A stretch of DNA of 64,000 nucleotides, taken from Dallia pectoralis (lineage: Eukaryota > Chordata > Actinopteri > Esociformes > Umbridae). The notes under the pieces are model-generated. The model was not told the DNA's origin, made no database searches, and worked only from the letters and a program-made list of their open reading frames with translations. Positions 12,201-22,143 of this stretch are shown piece by piece. The stretch lies in assembly GCA_029465975.1 (NCBI GenBank), contig CM055760.1, positions 4,790,553 through 4,854,552 of the forward strand, read 5' to 3'. How positions within the stretch are numbered: the first letter of the stretch is position 1; each line of letters opens with the position of its first letter. A program made the translations under genes and the position numbers.

Positions 12201-15200
12201 ACATTTGTATCGTTCCTTGTCTACGCCGGCTTGATCTTTCTCGGTCGCTTGCCTGACCCAAATACCAAACACAGATATGTGCTTATAATGCCAAACAGAT
12301 ATGTTTGACATTATATTCGGTCTGAAATCATCACACGGTGTCTGTGCTCGATTGAGCCGGCAAAATTCAAGTATAAAATCCTATCTCGCCTACCACTCCA
12401 GAAAGGCTAGAGCTTTTAAGTATTGAAATAATTTTAAATGGCGCTTGGAATGTGCCAAACCCCATGCATTAACCCCATGTGTAAACCACAGCCTGAGTTT
12501 GTGTGCACATTCCGTGTGCCAGTTGCTTGATTCCCTCTTGTTAATTAGCCACGTCAGCCGATGCTGAAACTCCTCTCTGCACTTTGTCTTTAGCAGCCTT
12601 TCGTTCTCTCGTTCTGTGTTTTTTTTCGCCCGTCTCTTGGAGGGGTCTTAAGACGCCAAGGCTGAATCGCTGACTGGTGTCTGCTAAATGTGCCACGGCA
12701 AATCCTTTCACTGTCAAAGCAAAGCTTCTTTGTCTCTCCTTTCATTCTCCCAACTCCACTGTGGCCTCGGCTCTGTGCCTGAACCTTTTCTGTATCAGAG
12801 GAATCTGCACACCAATATACAGTGTCATTTATTGTCTGAACTGCAAAATACCGTCTTGAGAGATCCGATTGGGTTTAAGACGAACCTGTTGATCAGTTGA
12901 GTCGGGTGGTCTGCTGTTAGTGCCAACAAAAAGATTACTGACTTGTTGACATGGTAACTCACGCTGGTGCCTTAGTCTGGGCATTAAAAACTCATTAGTC
13001 AGATCTCCTGTTGCAATCAATAGACTGCATCCGTGCACTTTATATTTTTCCTCCATTGCACTCCACTGTAGAGTTTCCCCATTTAAAATGAGTTGTATAG
13101 CTTAATTTCTACTGCAGTCATTAGCAGCGTTGCATTGGTGGGGGAGTACGCACAGAGAATCCCTTGCCTCTAAACAAATTCATTCAAATGTATTTGCCTG
13201 CAATGCTTGTGTTCTATTTAACAAGACCTGTATTTGTAGTGTTAAATCTTGCTTTGTCGTTGGTTCGGTTCTGTCATGAATCAAACACTGCGATGACTTT
13301 AAGCGTGTAATGCTATGCTTATTAACGCATTTTGTGGTCAGGTGGTTCCTGTGATGCTCCACCTCCTGACCTCCATCAGTTCCGTTCGTCTCTACATCCC
13401 CAAGGACCTGAGGCCTTACGACAACAGACAAAGCATGTTGAAATCCATACAGGTCGTGGGAAATTGCTTTTATATAATCCATTGTATTCACTGTACACAG
13501 CAGTGGCTACCAACGCCATGTCACATGCACTGGAACGTCATTTCCCTGTGCCTTCTCCACATGACAGGAGGTGCAGAAGCGGTTCCCGGACGGCGTTCCC
13601 TTGCTGGACCCCATCGACGACATGGGCATCAAAGATCCGGGCCTGAAGAAGGTGGTCCAGAAGGTGGAGGCGTTCGAACACAGGATGTACTCTCACCCCA
13701 TGCACTCTGACCCAAGCCTGGAAGCGGTCTATTCCCTGTGTGAGAGGAAAGCTCAGGTGAGGATGGGTGAGGTGGTGGTGTTTTGGGACGGTCTGTTGGT
13801 GTTTGGTTGTGCCGTCGGCCCTATTAGGCTAATGGAACCACGCAGTGATGTGAAAGTGCACCGTGGGTTTATTTTTGACTTGTTTTTTTATTCAGCGAAA
13901 TGTTGCATGTTACGTCCCCAACTCTTTGGGTACTTGCTGCTGGTTTCTCTGGATGTGTGGTTGTGTTTTTGATTTGGCCGTGTACTCCGAGCTTAAACCG
14001 GACCATTGTTTTTGAAAAGGTGTGTGAACTTTGGCTTTTCTGGTCCTTAAACCTGGATTTGGAACGTACTGCCTGAAACAAAGACAGGATCTGGGGTGCG
14101 GTAATGAGAGTTCCCATTTATCACATTTTGGCAGATTTTTAGGCACCAACCCCTCTGGGCCTCTGTTTCATTGGCTGGATCTGTAATGCGGAGGCGGGTG
14201 ATGTTATGGGATTTACACCAAATCTTTGGAAATGCCGCTGCCGTGCTCGTGGGAGTGGACCACTGAGCAACAGATTGTCCTGCATGACATTTTAGCCAGA
14301 ACAAAGCCAGGTCAGGCACTTTCTGTACAAACAGAAAGCTGGTTCCATTCAATTCCGATGGGAGTCGGCTAGTCAGCGTACCTGACAAACGTTCAGAGCC
14401 AACGCATCTTAACCCTTAAACTCGACGCTCTCTGTTTCTGTGATCACCTGACTTTTAGGTTAAGGGGGATGACGTAGTGATAATTTAACGTGCGTCAGGT
14501 TTGTGTGTCCAGTCGTCCCATGTTGTCAGAATCTCCAGGCAGCATGTTCTAATGGTGTTGGGTGAGCCTGTAATTGGATAATGGTCTTTATCGGGGACAG
14601 CAGGGCACGTTGTGTGGCGGAGAGGAGATTGGCCCTGAAACACAAAGACTCTTAACCAGCACTCAGAGCCTCCTGATTGGATTGCACTTCTCAGTTTTCA
14701 TCATGTGTTTAGACTTCGGAGTCCGTCACAACATCCAGCTTCACCCGTCACTGACTTCCTGACAATGTAAAGGTGGCCAGGCTCATCTGACACGCTGTAC
14801 CTCAGAATTCTAGTGCCGCAAGGATATGTGCTCTCCAGTTTGCTACTGAGCTTTATACCAGTGGCTATCTACCAGGGGTTTTAGGACCTCTGTATGGGGC
14901 GGTTGCCTATTCACTATATAGGTACTTTAGGAGACTCATGGGACCATAGACTTGCTGGTAAAATGTATGAGGGGCTTTCACATGAAATGTCAGCTGGTGC
15001 AGCAAATTACCATGGTTTTGGAACCGCTTCAGCAATAACGGTTGAATGTGGAGCTGAAAAAAAGTGTTTCTTTGGTTACTCTACTAATGAACACAATATG
15101 CAGCGTATTTATTCTAATATGTAGATAGCGTTTTACCTACAACCACAAACCCATCATGGGCTGGGCCGGCAGGCCCTTTCTACATCCACAGTTATCACAG

Positions 15201-18200
15201 TGCTTTTACTGATACCCAGCCTGAAACTAGGAAGAGCCAGCAACAAGAGTGGATGCACGACAAGAACTGTGTGTACTCTGATTTTGCCAAATATCGGAAA
15301 TTATCTTTTTCCATGCACATTTGAAGTAATTATATTTGCGTGCACGTTTCCAGGGAATTTTATTTTGCAATGTTTTTGCTTTTTCCTACCACAGGCTAGC
15401 AGCTGCTGTAATTTCTTTGCCAAACACTTTGTTCCGTTTGCTTTATTCATCGACACATTCCTGGGACCTAAGAACTGAGTATATGCAATGTTTACTTAAA
15501 CCACTATGGTGGCCACTAAACTTATAAGGATTAAATGTAAACCCTGATTCTCAAATATCTTCACTATATGGGCAATGCTTTTTCAAATGCATTTCTCTAA
15601 AGCATTCCACGAAAAGCAATTTTCCTGATCTCTTGGGTGATAACTTCTATCACTGGAATTTATGGCAAATTTATTTATTTGGAAAGCACTTGTTTCTATA
15701 GCCAACGCACAAAGACTTGTAGCTTGGTGGTCCATAATGTTATGGGAACACATCTCGTGGGACTCATTGGTTCTGATGACTGCTCTCCATGGTTGGCTAA
15801 ATGGGATGAGATTCTAGGCCCCCAGAGCTAATTCGGATCTACACTCAAACCATTCAACTGGAAATCTTCAGAGGACGCCGCATTCAAATACTTGGCTTTA
15901 GCTTTCTGACATCATGATGTATTGCCTGTGTATTTCGTTCATTAAATTAAATGCATATCATGTTACAAATGACCATGTTTGTCTTTGAAAGCAGTGTATA
16001 GACAGTGTTGTTTGCAAGCTTATGTTTTAGTGTTTGTGTGAAACGTGCTCATGTTTTCCTGTTCATTAGATTGCGTCAGAGATTAAAGGGGCCAAACGCG
16101 AGCTGAAGAAGGCTAGGACCGTTCTGCAGATGGACGAGCTCAAATGCAGGAAGCGCGTCCTGAGGCGCCTCGGCTTCGCCACTTCTTCTGATGTCATCGA
16201 GATGAAAGGCAGAGTGGCCTGTGAGATCAGCAGGTAAGGAGCCAAAATGCCAGTCAATATTTTAATAATGGTGCAATTCACTGGGCCTTGAATAGAACTT
16301 TGGGGGACACCAGTAAACCGTTTAATACATGTGCCTGATCCTAAAACAGTTTAAACAAATAAACTCTGTGTAATACTACTAATTGTTCCAAGAACTTGTG
16401 TTTAATCTAGTGCCGATGAGCTGCTGCTCACTGAGATGGTGTTCAACGGCCTGTTTAATGATCTGACAGCAGAGCAGGCCACTGCTCTACTCAGCGTCTT
16501 CGTTTTCCAGGAGAATGTAAGCTGCAATGCACCTCTAACCTCTCCCTTCGTTCCACAGACGTACTATTTACATCTGGCTTGATAAAAATCCTCCTTTCCC
16601 TGCTTGAACTTCCAGTGTCCTTAAATGTTTACCGGTGACTCTAGGCAATTGCGTCATGTTTTATCGCCTCCATTTTTATCCCTTGCATATAATTTATTTC
16701 GAAGATGATTGTTACATTATGGGTATCTGTTACGCTTCCTTTCCCAAGAAGGAATTCCTGTGGGAAGTGCTAAAAAATGTTTTGGCTTCAGCTCAATGAT
16801 TCAACTCTTTAACCAGCATGGTCCAGGCAGGCCAGCACTCTGAAGGCCTAGGTTTTTGCAAACCTTGTTTCTTTGAGTGGCCATTATTTTTCTGTAGGCG
16901 GGAAGATACTGAGCAACACACTGTCCACTGCTGGACACAGTGCATTATAAAATGTTAGCGCTGGGTAATTAAAATAGATGTGTTTATGATGATTATTATT
17001 CTTTAGAGTGAATTACATCCAAACTTTTGAATGACAATCTTATGCCTCATTTGCCGGGAAAGAGATGAACCATGAAGAGAGTTTTTGCTGAAAGCACAAG
17101 GTCCCTGTCTTTAAAATTAGATGGACTTCCTGGTTGTTGTCTGGAACCAAGCTCTAGTTTCATGTGTGTCACATGTCAACCCCTCATCAGGGTTCTTCTT
17201 TTTTGGCTCTGTTGCCATGGCTTTATTTTGACTACCGCCGTGCAGGCAGGGCAGAGCTATTCTGACATCAGGGGTGGCCTGCCACACTGGGCGTGGTGAT
17301 TGTCACAATCTCGAGGCAGTTGGTCAGGCCTTGAGGAGGTGGGAAATGTAAACATGTTTTGCTTTTGCGAGAGCATCTTTCTTTATTATGATACACGTTG
17401 TCAATTTTTTTACGGAAACGTATACTGTGACATTGGCATTCCGATATACATTAGTTGGCTTATATTGTAATATTTAAATGCACTATGTCTCACATTGGCT
17501 TATATTGTAATATTTAAATGCACTATGTCTCACATTGGCTTATATTATAATATTTAAATGCACTATGTCTCACATTGGCTTATATTGTAATAGTTAAATA
17601 GTTGGTGCCTAAATACACTATGTCTCACGTTTGCATCCCCACTTGTGTTTGTGTGTATTGGGCTCAGGTAGTTCCTACTGCTGTATGATGACATTTAAAC
17701 CTGATTGACCCAATCCTTGCTGAACTGCTGACCTAAAGTCAATGTAACCAAATCTGAGCTGCTATTAGCCAGGATAATGTTCACAACTCCACCTCAAGCG
17801 TTGGCAGTCTGAGACCTTTTACTGGTCCCACATGAAAGTGTAAACGCCTCTGAGGAACGTTGACACAAACTCCAGAAAGCGTTGGGGTATTGTTGTGATG
17901 AGCTGTCTCAAGTACAGTCGTACTAGAACGTTTGGGAAGTACCACAGATGTGGATAAAGATGGTTGAAAAATAAGTGTGCCATTTATAGCAAATTCAAAC
18001 CAATCACTGACCGCAGTAAGTTTCTAGCTTTACTTTGAATAATAGCAGTCACAAGAGCCGATGTTGGTTCCTTAATCGTGTTGCCCCTGTGCCTACTGAT
18101 CACGGTCACTGTATTCCCACCCCCTCTGTTGTTTTACATGTGTTACCAGTGATAACATGTGACCTGTAGGCTAACATCATAATGTGCTTCTTTCCTCAGG

Positions 18201-21200
18201 CCAGTGAGATGCCCAAACTCACAGAGCAGCTGGCTGGACCACTGAGACAGATGCAGGTAAGCATTTTGTCCACACATCAGTATTCAAGCTGCATCCTAGG
18301 GCTCCGATGTTCCACATCATGAGTGGGTCTGAGTCTGGTCAAAACCAGGACCTCGTTCACACTAGGCCTGTAGGTGCCGTTGGTGATGCCACTGAATTTG
18401 GCTGCAGTCTTTTCTAAAACATTTTTTTAATAATTTAGAGTAGAAACAATATTGTCATAATTTCCATCAGAGTCCCTCAGACCCCAGGTTCCCCTTCAGC
18501 TCTGTATTCATACCGGCTGGCATGTTTTCCCCAGAAACGTTCTTTAAGATAATTTCCGGTAGTTATTCATCTTTGGTGGGTGTGGCTTGATGTGTCTTGA
18601 AGCTGTGATTGATGAAGAGAGTTCACAGTTCCCGCACGGACCGCATTCTCTAATCCGTAACCGAGCCCGTCCCTGTTTCAGGATCGTCACCACAGCACTT
18701 GTTTCCGTTGAATCGTACATTCCTGAGAGTAATTAAGTTATGTAAGCAGCTCTTATTTGGTTTAATTTCAGTTGCGGTTTCTAACACTGGGCGCCCGCTG
18801 TGTTTGTGACAAAGCACACATTGGAATATTTAACTAACTTCCCTTTTTTCTCTGATGTCTAGTGGTTTTGACGATTGCCGGGAAAAAAAATGTAATTCAT
18901 GAATTGGTTTACTTTACGAAAAAATAAACATCCGTTTTACAGTTTCTTTTAGAGCATAGAAATCGAATATTGATTTGGCCAAATGTAGAACTCAAACTAA
19001 ATGTATAACTGAACCTTCTGTCCGGTTTTCAGGAGTGCGCAAAGCGCATCGCCAAGGTGTCTGCTGAGGCGAAGCTGGAAGTGGACGAGGAGACCTACCT
19101 GGACAAGTTCAGGCCTCACCTGATGGACGTGGTCTACACCTGGGCAAACGGATCCACCTTTGCACAGATCTGCAAGATGACGGACGTCTTCGAAGGTGAA
19201 TCCCCATTGGTTCAGCCGCTCCATCGGTTCTTAAGTTGACAACTCGTTACCAGTGTTGTTTTTCTCCCTGGTCTTTAAAGACAAATTGTGGTTGGATCTG
19301 ACAATATGACATTTATGGCCAAAGCTTTTCCAGTTGTTATTGTATTTCCATTCGGGGTTGCTCTGTTGACCTGCGTCTTTGGCCCGTCGTTAATAAAATG
19401 TTTCATTTGTTTTGGCATCTCCCACGTATTGTGGCAGATGGAAGGTCAGTTGCAGAAATGTTTTGGAATACTCGGTTTCTCTGCGTTCTGACTTGGCTGT
19501 TATCAATTGCTTGTCAAAGTTGTTTCTGTCTATAAAAGCTTCACTGTTCAGGGTCCTAGGAGACCGTTCGGAGAAGAGCGATATTTCACTTCTCATGAAC
19601 TGCCGTAGTGATCTTCAAAATAATTGTACCGCAATCATATGCGGGTTTTGGACAGTTTTCTTCGCGTGTAGATTTATGTAAAGTTCCCCCACTCTTTGCC
19701 TCTTTTGCTTGCAAACTCGTCCCAGATAGTAGATTTAAAGCCCCATGAAAGATTTTGTATAATGATGTTGACTGGAACCGATCCACCCAAACGTTCTCCT
19801 TCTCTCCCCGAAGTCACTCTAGAGATAACGCTAGCGTTTGGCTCACTAAATCACTCCGACCTAAGCAGTAAAATATGCATATCTTTTCAATCACTACCAG
19901 CAAGGTCAGAGTTCAGTTGTGAGATACTTCCGATATGTTGACTTTGAGTTCTTTTTGAATATCAGCTCGGCTGAAACTGTCGATCTATTACAAAATGGAA
20001 TCCGAGAGCAGAGCTGGGGTGTGTGTGTGTGTGTGTGTGTGTACACACTGACAGCCAAGCCTTGGTGTGGTTGGTACTCATGGTACCATGTGTTTTGGTG
20101 TGGCTGGCATCTAGGAGCAATCCCAAGGTTGTTCCTATTAACCCTTAACGATAACCTGCAGCTTTCCCAGTGTCTGTTGTGTTATAGACTAAATTTTAAA
20201 TTGTTTATATACTCATTCAAAATCAGTATATAAACATTTTATACTATTCCATAATCACGAACACACTTGTTTAGACATTTGTGCTTAAAGAATTACATGA
20301 AAGAATTGCTATATGGAAGCCACATCTGAGTAGAAGGCATGTGACATGCTGCTTGAAACTCTGTCTTTAATGCCAGGCGCTAAATCTGGCTAATACCATC
20401 CCTATGGTGAAGCATGGTGGTGGGAGCATCATGCTATGGGGATATTCTCACCTGGCTAATACCGTCCCTATTGTGAAGTATGGTGGAGGGAGCATCATGC
20501 TATGGGGATGCTTCTCACCTGGCTATTACAATCTCTATGGTGATGCATGGTGGTGGGAGCATCATGCTATGGGGATGCTTCTCAGTGTTAGAAACTGGGA
20601 GACTGGTCCGTATTAAGAATATGGAAATAGATTTCCGAATTGAACATCTTTAGGGAGACCTGAATTGTTAGTTTTATAATGTTCTGGATTATAGATGAAC
20701 ACAATGCTATATGGGAAGGTGGTTTGAAACCGCTGTATGTAGATTGAAATTGGGTAATTAAAGCAGCAGAAAACAATAGTTGGGCTAAGTGTATTTTAAT
20801 TAACGGTAAACGCTCGTATTTCTGGGCCACTTCACAAAGATATATCGCTCTCCCACTAGCTCCTACACTTGTGCTGTATCCGACCACAGTAAACACCACA
20901 TCACCAGCCGGTTTTGCACATCTGGAAAACACTGAAACTCTTTCCTACCAACATTCCTTTCTGTGCCAACTAAGTGCGAGTCTGCTTTTGAAACCTCTGT
21001 TCTGTCTCTCCGTTCTGTTTTGTAGGCAGTATTATCCGCTGCATGCGTCGCCTGGAGGAGCTGCTCCGCCAGATGTGTCAGGCGGCCAAGGCCATCGGCA
21101 ACACTGAGTTGGAGAACAAGTTTGCAGAGGGTGAGACCGATTATTAATTAATGGGATCGGGTGTGCTGGGGTTGGGGGTTATCTATAGGAACGTAGCTCT

Positions 21201-21466
21201 TATAGCTCACAGGGAAAAAAATAGTTTATGGGGAGCCATCTAAATGAAATGCACATGATACTATTTCACAAGTTTCCACATTCTGGCATAATTGATCCCG
21301 TCAGAACTCTAAAATAACCCACGTGGCTTCCTTTACTAATTGGTCGACGAGTAGGTGTGTCAAATCTGACTGGTTCTACTGGTATGCTCATGTTCTTGTG
21401 TTTATCATTCCAGGTATTACCAAAATCAAGAGAGATATTGTGTTTGCTGCCAGTCTATATTTGTGA
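97..21466 (+). CDS. mtrex: MTREX (MTR4 / SKIV2L2) exosome RNA helicase, 21 C-terminal coding exons, 5' end outside window
   Basis: MTREX is the nuclear DExH-box 3'-5' RNA helicase that feeds RNA to the exosome as part of the TRAMP, NEXT and PAXT complexes. Coding exons: 97-271, 401-616, 748-846, 1338-1455, 1576-1707, 4469-4548, 5839-5949, 6054-6155, 7534-7659, 9769-9919, 10243-10415, 10861-10929, 11585-11713, 13342-13452, 13568-13756, 16070-16233, 16411-16516, 18200-18256, 19033-19195, 21026-21130, 21414-21466. They sum to 2629 nt, which is one split base plus 875 codons and TGA. All inner borders are AG/GT and all phases agree. Order: rest of RecA1 (DEIH at 464-475), RecA2 with QMSGRAGRRG (7555-7584), the arch/KOW insertion, then the helical C-terminal DSHCT domain. 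The family is about 1040 residues, so about 165 N-terminal residues, including the Walker A lysine, lie upstream. Identity rests on near-complete match to my memory of human MTR4. Confidence 0.97.
401..616 (+). CDS. mtrex: MTREX coding exon with DEIH box and SAT motif
   Basis: 72 codons from ILRSMLYRG to CHLHKQ. It carries motif II, DEIH, at 464-475 (Mg-ATP binding and hydrolysis) and motif III, SAT, in VFLSATIPNA, which couples ATP hydrolysis to unwinding. Both are intact. Acceptor ttccag, donor GTGCGG. Confidence 0.96.
617..747. repeat. tRNA-derived (SINE-like) fragment in a short MTREX intron
   Basis: The 131-bp intron contains GGGTTCAAACCCC (about 667-679), which matches an RNA polymerase III B box. 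No A box or cloverleaf is visible, so this is at most a piece of a SINE, not a tRNA gene. Confidence 0.3.
748..846 (+). CDS. mtrex: MTREX coding exon, RecA1-RecA2 linker
   Basis: 33 codons, PCHVVYTDYRPTPLQHY to VVDEN, a stretch almost invariant in MTR4 proteins. Flanked by cggcag and GTAAGA, in phase 0. Confidence 0.95.
1338..1455 (+). CDS. mtrex: MTREX coding exon, variable linker
   Basis: Encodes GEFREDNFNTAMQVLRD followed by a Gly/Ser-rich linker ending KGRKGGTRG. The linker looks about five residues longer than in human MTR4 (from memory). It ends with a split Gly codon before GTGTGT. Confidence 0.93.
1576..1707 (+). CDS. mtrex: MTREX coding exon, start of RecA2
   Basis: Encodes PSNVFKIVKMIMERNFQPV, then IIFSFSKKECEAYAL, the opening of the second RecA domain (motif IV region). 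Acceptor gtcag, donor GTACAG. The following intron is 2.76 kb, the longest in this part of the gene. Confidence 0.95.
1708..4468 (+). other. MTREX intron, 2.76 kb, no gene seen
   Basis: Around 1955-2050 there is text resembling a common fish dispersed repeat (CAGTCTGGTTCCTCTTTAGG and following), and near 2230-2270 a fragment of the GTAGTGCACTNTAGAG-type repeat also seen at 21.99, 27.35 and 43.11 kb. Open frames of 70-170 codons here lack any recognisable domain and match no MTREX exon. Confidence 0.5.
4469..4548 (+). CDS. mtrex: MTREX coding exon, RecA2
   Basis: 26 full codons, DDEKKLVEEVFNNAIDCL to KKLPQ, joined through a split Asp codon. Acceptor tttgcag, donor GTGAGT. Followed within ~15 bp by a short CA run. 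Confidence 0.95.
5227..5759. mobile_element. Non-autonomous DNA transposon (MITE-like) with AGGGGTGTGAC inverted ends
   Basis: A perfect 11-bp terminal inverted repeat, AGGGGTGTGAC at 5230-5240 and GTCACACCCCT at 5747-5757, flanks an AT-rich ~530-bp core without open frames. The ends continue as imperfect TGTAGGGG/TGAGGGG, flanked by TTAGA on both sides, a possible target-site duplication. The CGAGATCTYG-like text just inside the right end is typical of fish elements with this end. It sits in the MTREX intron before the exon at 5839. Confidence 0.65.
5839..5949 (+). CDS. mtrex: MTREX coding exon, RecA2
   Basis: 37 codons: VEHVLPLLKRGIGIHHGG to SEGLIK. This includes the conserved GIGIHHGGLLP segment of Ski2-like helicases. 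Acceptor ctccag, donor GTAACC. Confidence 0.96.
6054..6155 (+). CDS. mtrex: MTREX coding exon, motif V
   Basis: 34 codons: ALFATETFAMGINMPARTV to KDFRW. ATETFAMGINMPA is helicase motif V. Acceptor ccacag, donor GTAACG. Confidence 0.96.
6848..7247. repeat. 45-bp minisatellite, ~8 units, MTREX intron
   Basis: GTGGCAGAACCTGTAGTCC recurs every 45 bp (6877, 6922, 6967, 7012, 7057, 7102, 7147, 7192, 7237), with few substitutions. Because 45 is a multiple of three, both strands stay open for 137 codons; these frames are by-products of the repeat and not genes. Confidence 0.95.
7534..7659 (+). CDS. mtrex: MTREX coding exon, motif VI (QMSGRAGRRG)
   Basis: 42 codons. YIQMSGRAGRRGMDERG contains motif VI with the arginine finger; the exon ends at GKQLLK. 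Acceptor is a C-run followed by gttag; donor GTACCG. Confidence 0.96.
8141..8470. repeat. 51-bp minisatellite, ~5.5 units, MTREX intron
   Basis: Unit boundaries CTGACTCATCC at 8202, 8253, 8304, 8355 and 8406, period 51 bp; first and last units are diverged. The minus-strand 94-codon frame is a repeat artefact. Confidence 0.93.
9199..9752. repeat. 20-bp minisatellite abutting an MTREX splice acceptor
   Basis: GCGCCTCTGACTGACTCTAT repeats about 27 times with a few indels (one unit near 9350 is 28 bp, a few are 18 bp). The array stops about 16 bp before the acceptor of the exon at 9769. Confidence 0.96.
9769..9919 (+). CDS. mtrex: MTREX coding exon, winged-helix/arch entry
   Basis: Encodes GSADPLNSAFHLTYNMVLN to VPGVVE plus one base. 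Its acceptor (aacccag) is immediately preceded by a ~550-bp 20-bp tandem repeat. Donor is A|GTGAGT, which splits the Lys codon conserved as VVEK. Confidence 0.95.
9945..10075. repeat. Fish dispersed repeat (CATTTAGCAGACGCTCTTATCC type)
   Basis: AGTCATTTAGCATACGCTCTTATC followed by ACTTACCAG and GGTGCATTGCTTACTGGC matches a repeat very common in teleost introns. A decayed reverse copy of its core is at about 36915-36955. Confidence 0.55.
10243..10415 (+). CDS. mtrex: MTREX coding exon, arch stalk
   Basis: Encodes MASLEEMYNAVEIPNEES to LQPGRLVK after the split Lys codon. This is the arch stalk leading into the KOW domain that binds exosome adaptors. Acceptor atccacag, donor GTTAGA. A 43-bp tandem repeat starts about 20 bp past the donor. 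Confidence 0.95.
10436..10731. repeat. 43-bp minisatellite, ~7 units, just after an MTREX donor
   Basis: ATATTCACCAACAGGAATGC recurs at 10436, 10479, 10522, 10565, 10608 and 10651, and a diverged seventh unit follows. The array starts 20 bp downstream of the donor at 10416. Confidence 0.95.
10861..10929 (+). CDS. mtrex: MTREX coding exon, KOW domain
   Basis: 23 codons, VKNENADFGWGVVVNFSKK to NVK, the KOW core of the arch. Acceptor gtgtag, donor GTAATT. Confidence 0.95.
11478..11512 (-). repeat. B-box-like SINE fragment, minus strand
   Basis: Reverse complement reads TTCCGGGTTCGATTCCCACG, a perfect Pol III B box (GGTTCGATTCC). The rest does not fold as a tRNA, so a SINE tail is more likely. 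Confidence 0.35.
11585..11713 (+). CDS. mtrex: MTREX coding exon, arch/KOW
   Basis: 43 codons: ASTGDTDPLYVVEVLVHC to EKGEMQ. The N-terminal part differs from mammals (variable loop), the rest aligns well. Acceptor ctccag, donor GTTGGT. Confidence 0.93.
13342..13452 (+). CDS. mtrex: MTREX coding exon, arch
   Basis: 37 codons: VVPVMLHLLTSISSVRLYI to LKSIQ. Acceptor gtcag, donor GTCGTG. Confidence 0.95.
13568..13756 (+). CDS. mtrex: MTREX coding exon, arch return stalk
   Basis: 63 codons: EVQKRFPDGVPLLDPIDDM to CERKAQ, including the conserved EAFEHRMYSHP. Acceptor gacag, donor GTGAGG. The next intron (13757-16069) is 2.3 kb and holds no recognised gene. Confidence 0.96.
13757..16069 (+). other. 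MTREX intron, 2.3 kb, nothing recognised
   Basis: Apart from short open frames without domain content I see no gene, clear transposon or tandem repeat here. Confidence 0.4.
16070..16233 (+). CDS. mtrex: MTREX coding exon, coiled helix into DSHCT
   Basis: Encodes IASEIKGAKRELKKARTVLQ to VACEIS. LKCRKRVLRRLGF is a hallmark of Mtr4/Ski2 C-terminal domains. Ends AG|GTAAGG with a split Ser codon. Confidence 0.96.
16411..16516 (+). CDS. mtrex: MTREX coding exon, DSHCT
   Basis: Encodes ADELLLTEMVFNGLFNDL to SVFVFQEN after the split Ser codon. Acceptor atctag, donor GTAAGC. The next intron (1.68 kb) carries a 40-bp AT-rich tandem repeat. Confidence 0.95.
17453..17630. repeat. 40-bp AT-rich minisatellite, ~4 units
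   Basis: TTGGCTTATATTGTAATATT recurs at 17455, 17495, 17535 and 17575, followed by ATTTAAATGCACTATGTCTC. Intronic to MTREX. Confidence 0.92.
18200..18256 (+). CDS. mtrex: MTREX coding exon, DSHCT
   Basis: 19 codons, ASEMPKLTEQLAGPLRQMQ, between cctcag and GTAAGC. Confidence 0.95.
19033..19195 (+). CDS. mtrex: MTREX coding exon, DSHCT
   Basis: Encodes ECAKRIAKVSAEAKLEVDEE to MTDVFE plus one base. VYTWANGSTFAQICKMTDVF matches the DSHCT core. Donor GTGAAT. Confidence 0.96.
20019..20042. repeat. (GT)n microsatellite
   Basis: About twelve GT units in an MTREX intron. Confidence 0.9.
20386..20586 (+). repeat. Three tandem ~67-bp copies of a Tc1-like transposase fragment
   Basis: Units start with CTGGCTA at 20386, 20452 and 20519. 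Each contains (A/T)GTGGTGGGAGCATCATGC or a close variant, which encodes the HGGGSIMLWG segment typical of Tc1-family transposases. No other transposase segment flanks the array. It lies in the MTREX intron before the exon at 21026. Confidence 0.75.
21026..21130 (+). CDS. mtrex: MTREX coding exon, DSHCT
   Basis: Encodes SIIRCMRRLEELLRQMCQAA to NKFAE with split Gly codons at both ends. Acceptor tgtag, donor GTGAGA. Confidence 0.96.
21414..21466 (+). CDS. mtrex: MTREX terminal coding exon
   Basis: Encodes ITKIKRDIVFAASLYL then TGA at 21464-21466. The C-terminus is identical to the human one as I recall it. Acceptor ttccag. Confidence 0.96.
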
Positions 21467-21707
21467 TGCCTTCTATATTTTGACCACGATGGATATCGAC
21501 GTTGAAAGAATAAGATCACTTTGTCAAAAATGACACCTGTGTCTGTTGGTTCTGAGTGTCATCTTCAGTGTCCTTCCAGCAAGACAAGACTCGAATGAAT
21601 GTCGCTGAGTTTATTTTATTTGCGTTCATGTTAATAAGCATAGAATGGCTTGTTTTATTGTTTTTCCAAAAAGCTCAAACACATTTGTACATAGTTTTAA
21701 CCGTTTT

Positions 21708-21713
21708 AATAAA
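21708..21713 (+). promoter_or_regulatory. mtrex: Candidate MTREX poly(A) signal AATAAA
   Basis: First AATAAA after the stop codon, 242 bp downstream, followed by U/GU-rich sequence (TTGTATAGTGAGTTC). Gives a short 3' UTR of about 260 nt. Confidence 0.65.
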
Positions 21714-21772
21714 AAAAGCTTGTATAGTGAGTTCTTTTTACATACAGATGGACTTAACCATTTTTGCTTGTC

Positions 21773-21778
21773 TTTATT
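21773..21778 (-). promoter_or_regulatory. plpp1: Candidate PLPP1 poly(A) signal
   Basis: TTTATT on the plus strand is AATAAA on the minus strand, 366 bp past the PLPP1 stop. Two further copies lie at 21610-21620. Use of those would make the PLPP1 transcript overlap the MTREX 3' UTR. Confidence 0.5.
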
Positions 21779-21984
21779 TTTGCACTTGTTGCTTCCGTCT
21801 TATATATACGTTAGATAAGTCTCGTTGGTATATTGATAGGAGTACACAGAAGCTGTGATGGCAGCAGTCCAGCCAAGGCAACACGGGTGGAACCCCGGTA
21901 TCCAACGGGGAACACGGATCCCCAAGGCTCCAAGGTTATAGCTCACGAAAGCACAAAGCCTGGTTACATTCACAGGTTTAGCCC

Positions 21985-22035
21985 TGGTCAAATGAAGTGC
22001 ACTACATAGTGAATAGTGTGCCTTTTAGGACACAC
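21985..22035. repeat. Fish dispersed repeat fragment (AGTGCACTACATAG type)
   Basis: CTGGTCAAATGAAGTGCACTACATAGTGAATAGTGTGCC, in pieces, matches a teleost repeat of the form GTAGTGCACTAnATAGGGAATAGGGTGCCATTTGGGAC. Related fragments are at 27345-27395 and 43105-43165. Here it forms part of the PLPP1 3' UTR. Confidence 0.55.
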
Positions 22036-22143
22036 CCTTCCCGCCTCAGTGGTCCGACCCTTAGTGGGCTACGGTGTGCATGCAGCAAACGTTTCACAGG
22101 CATCACGGGCACACGCCATTTGTAGCTCCCCTCGGTCTGTAGC

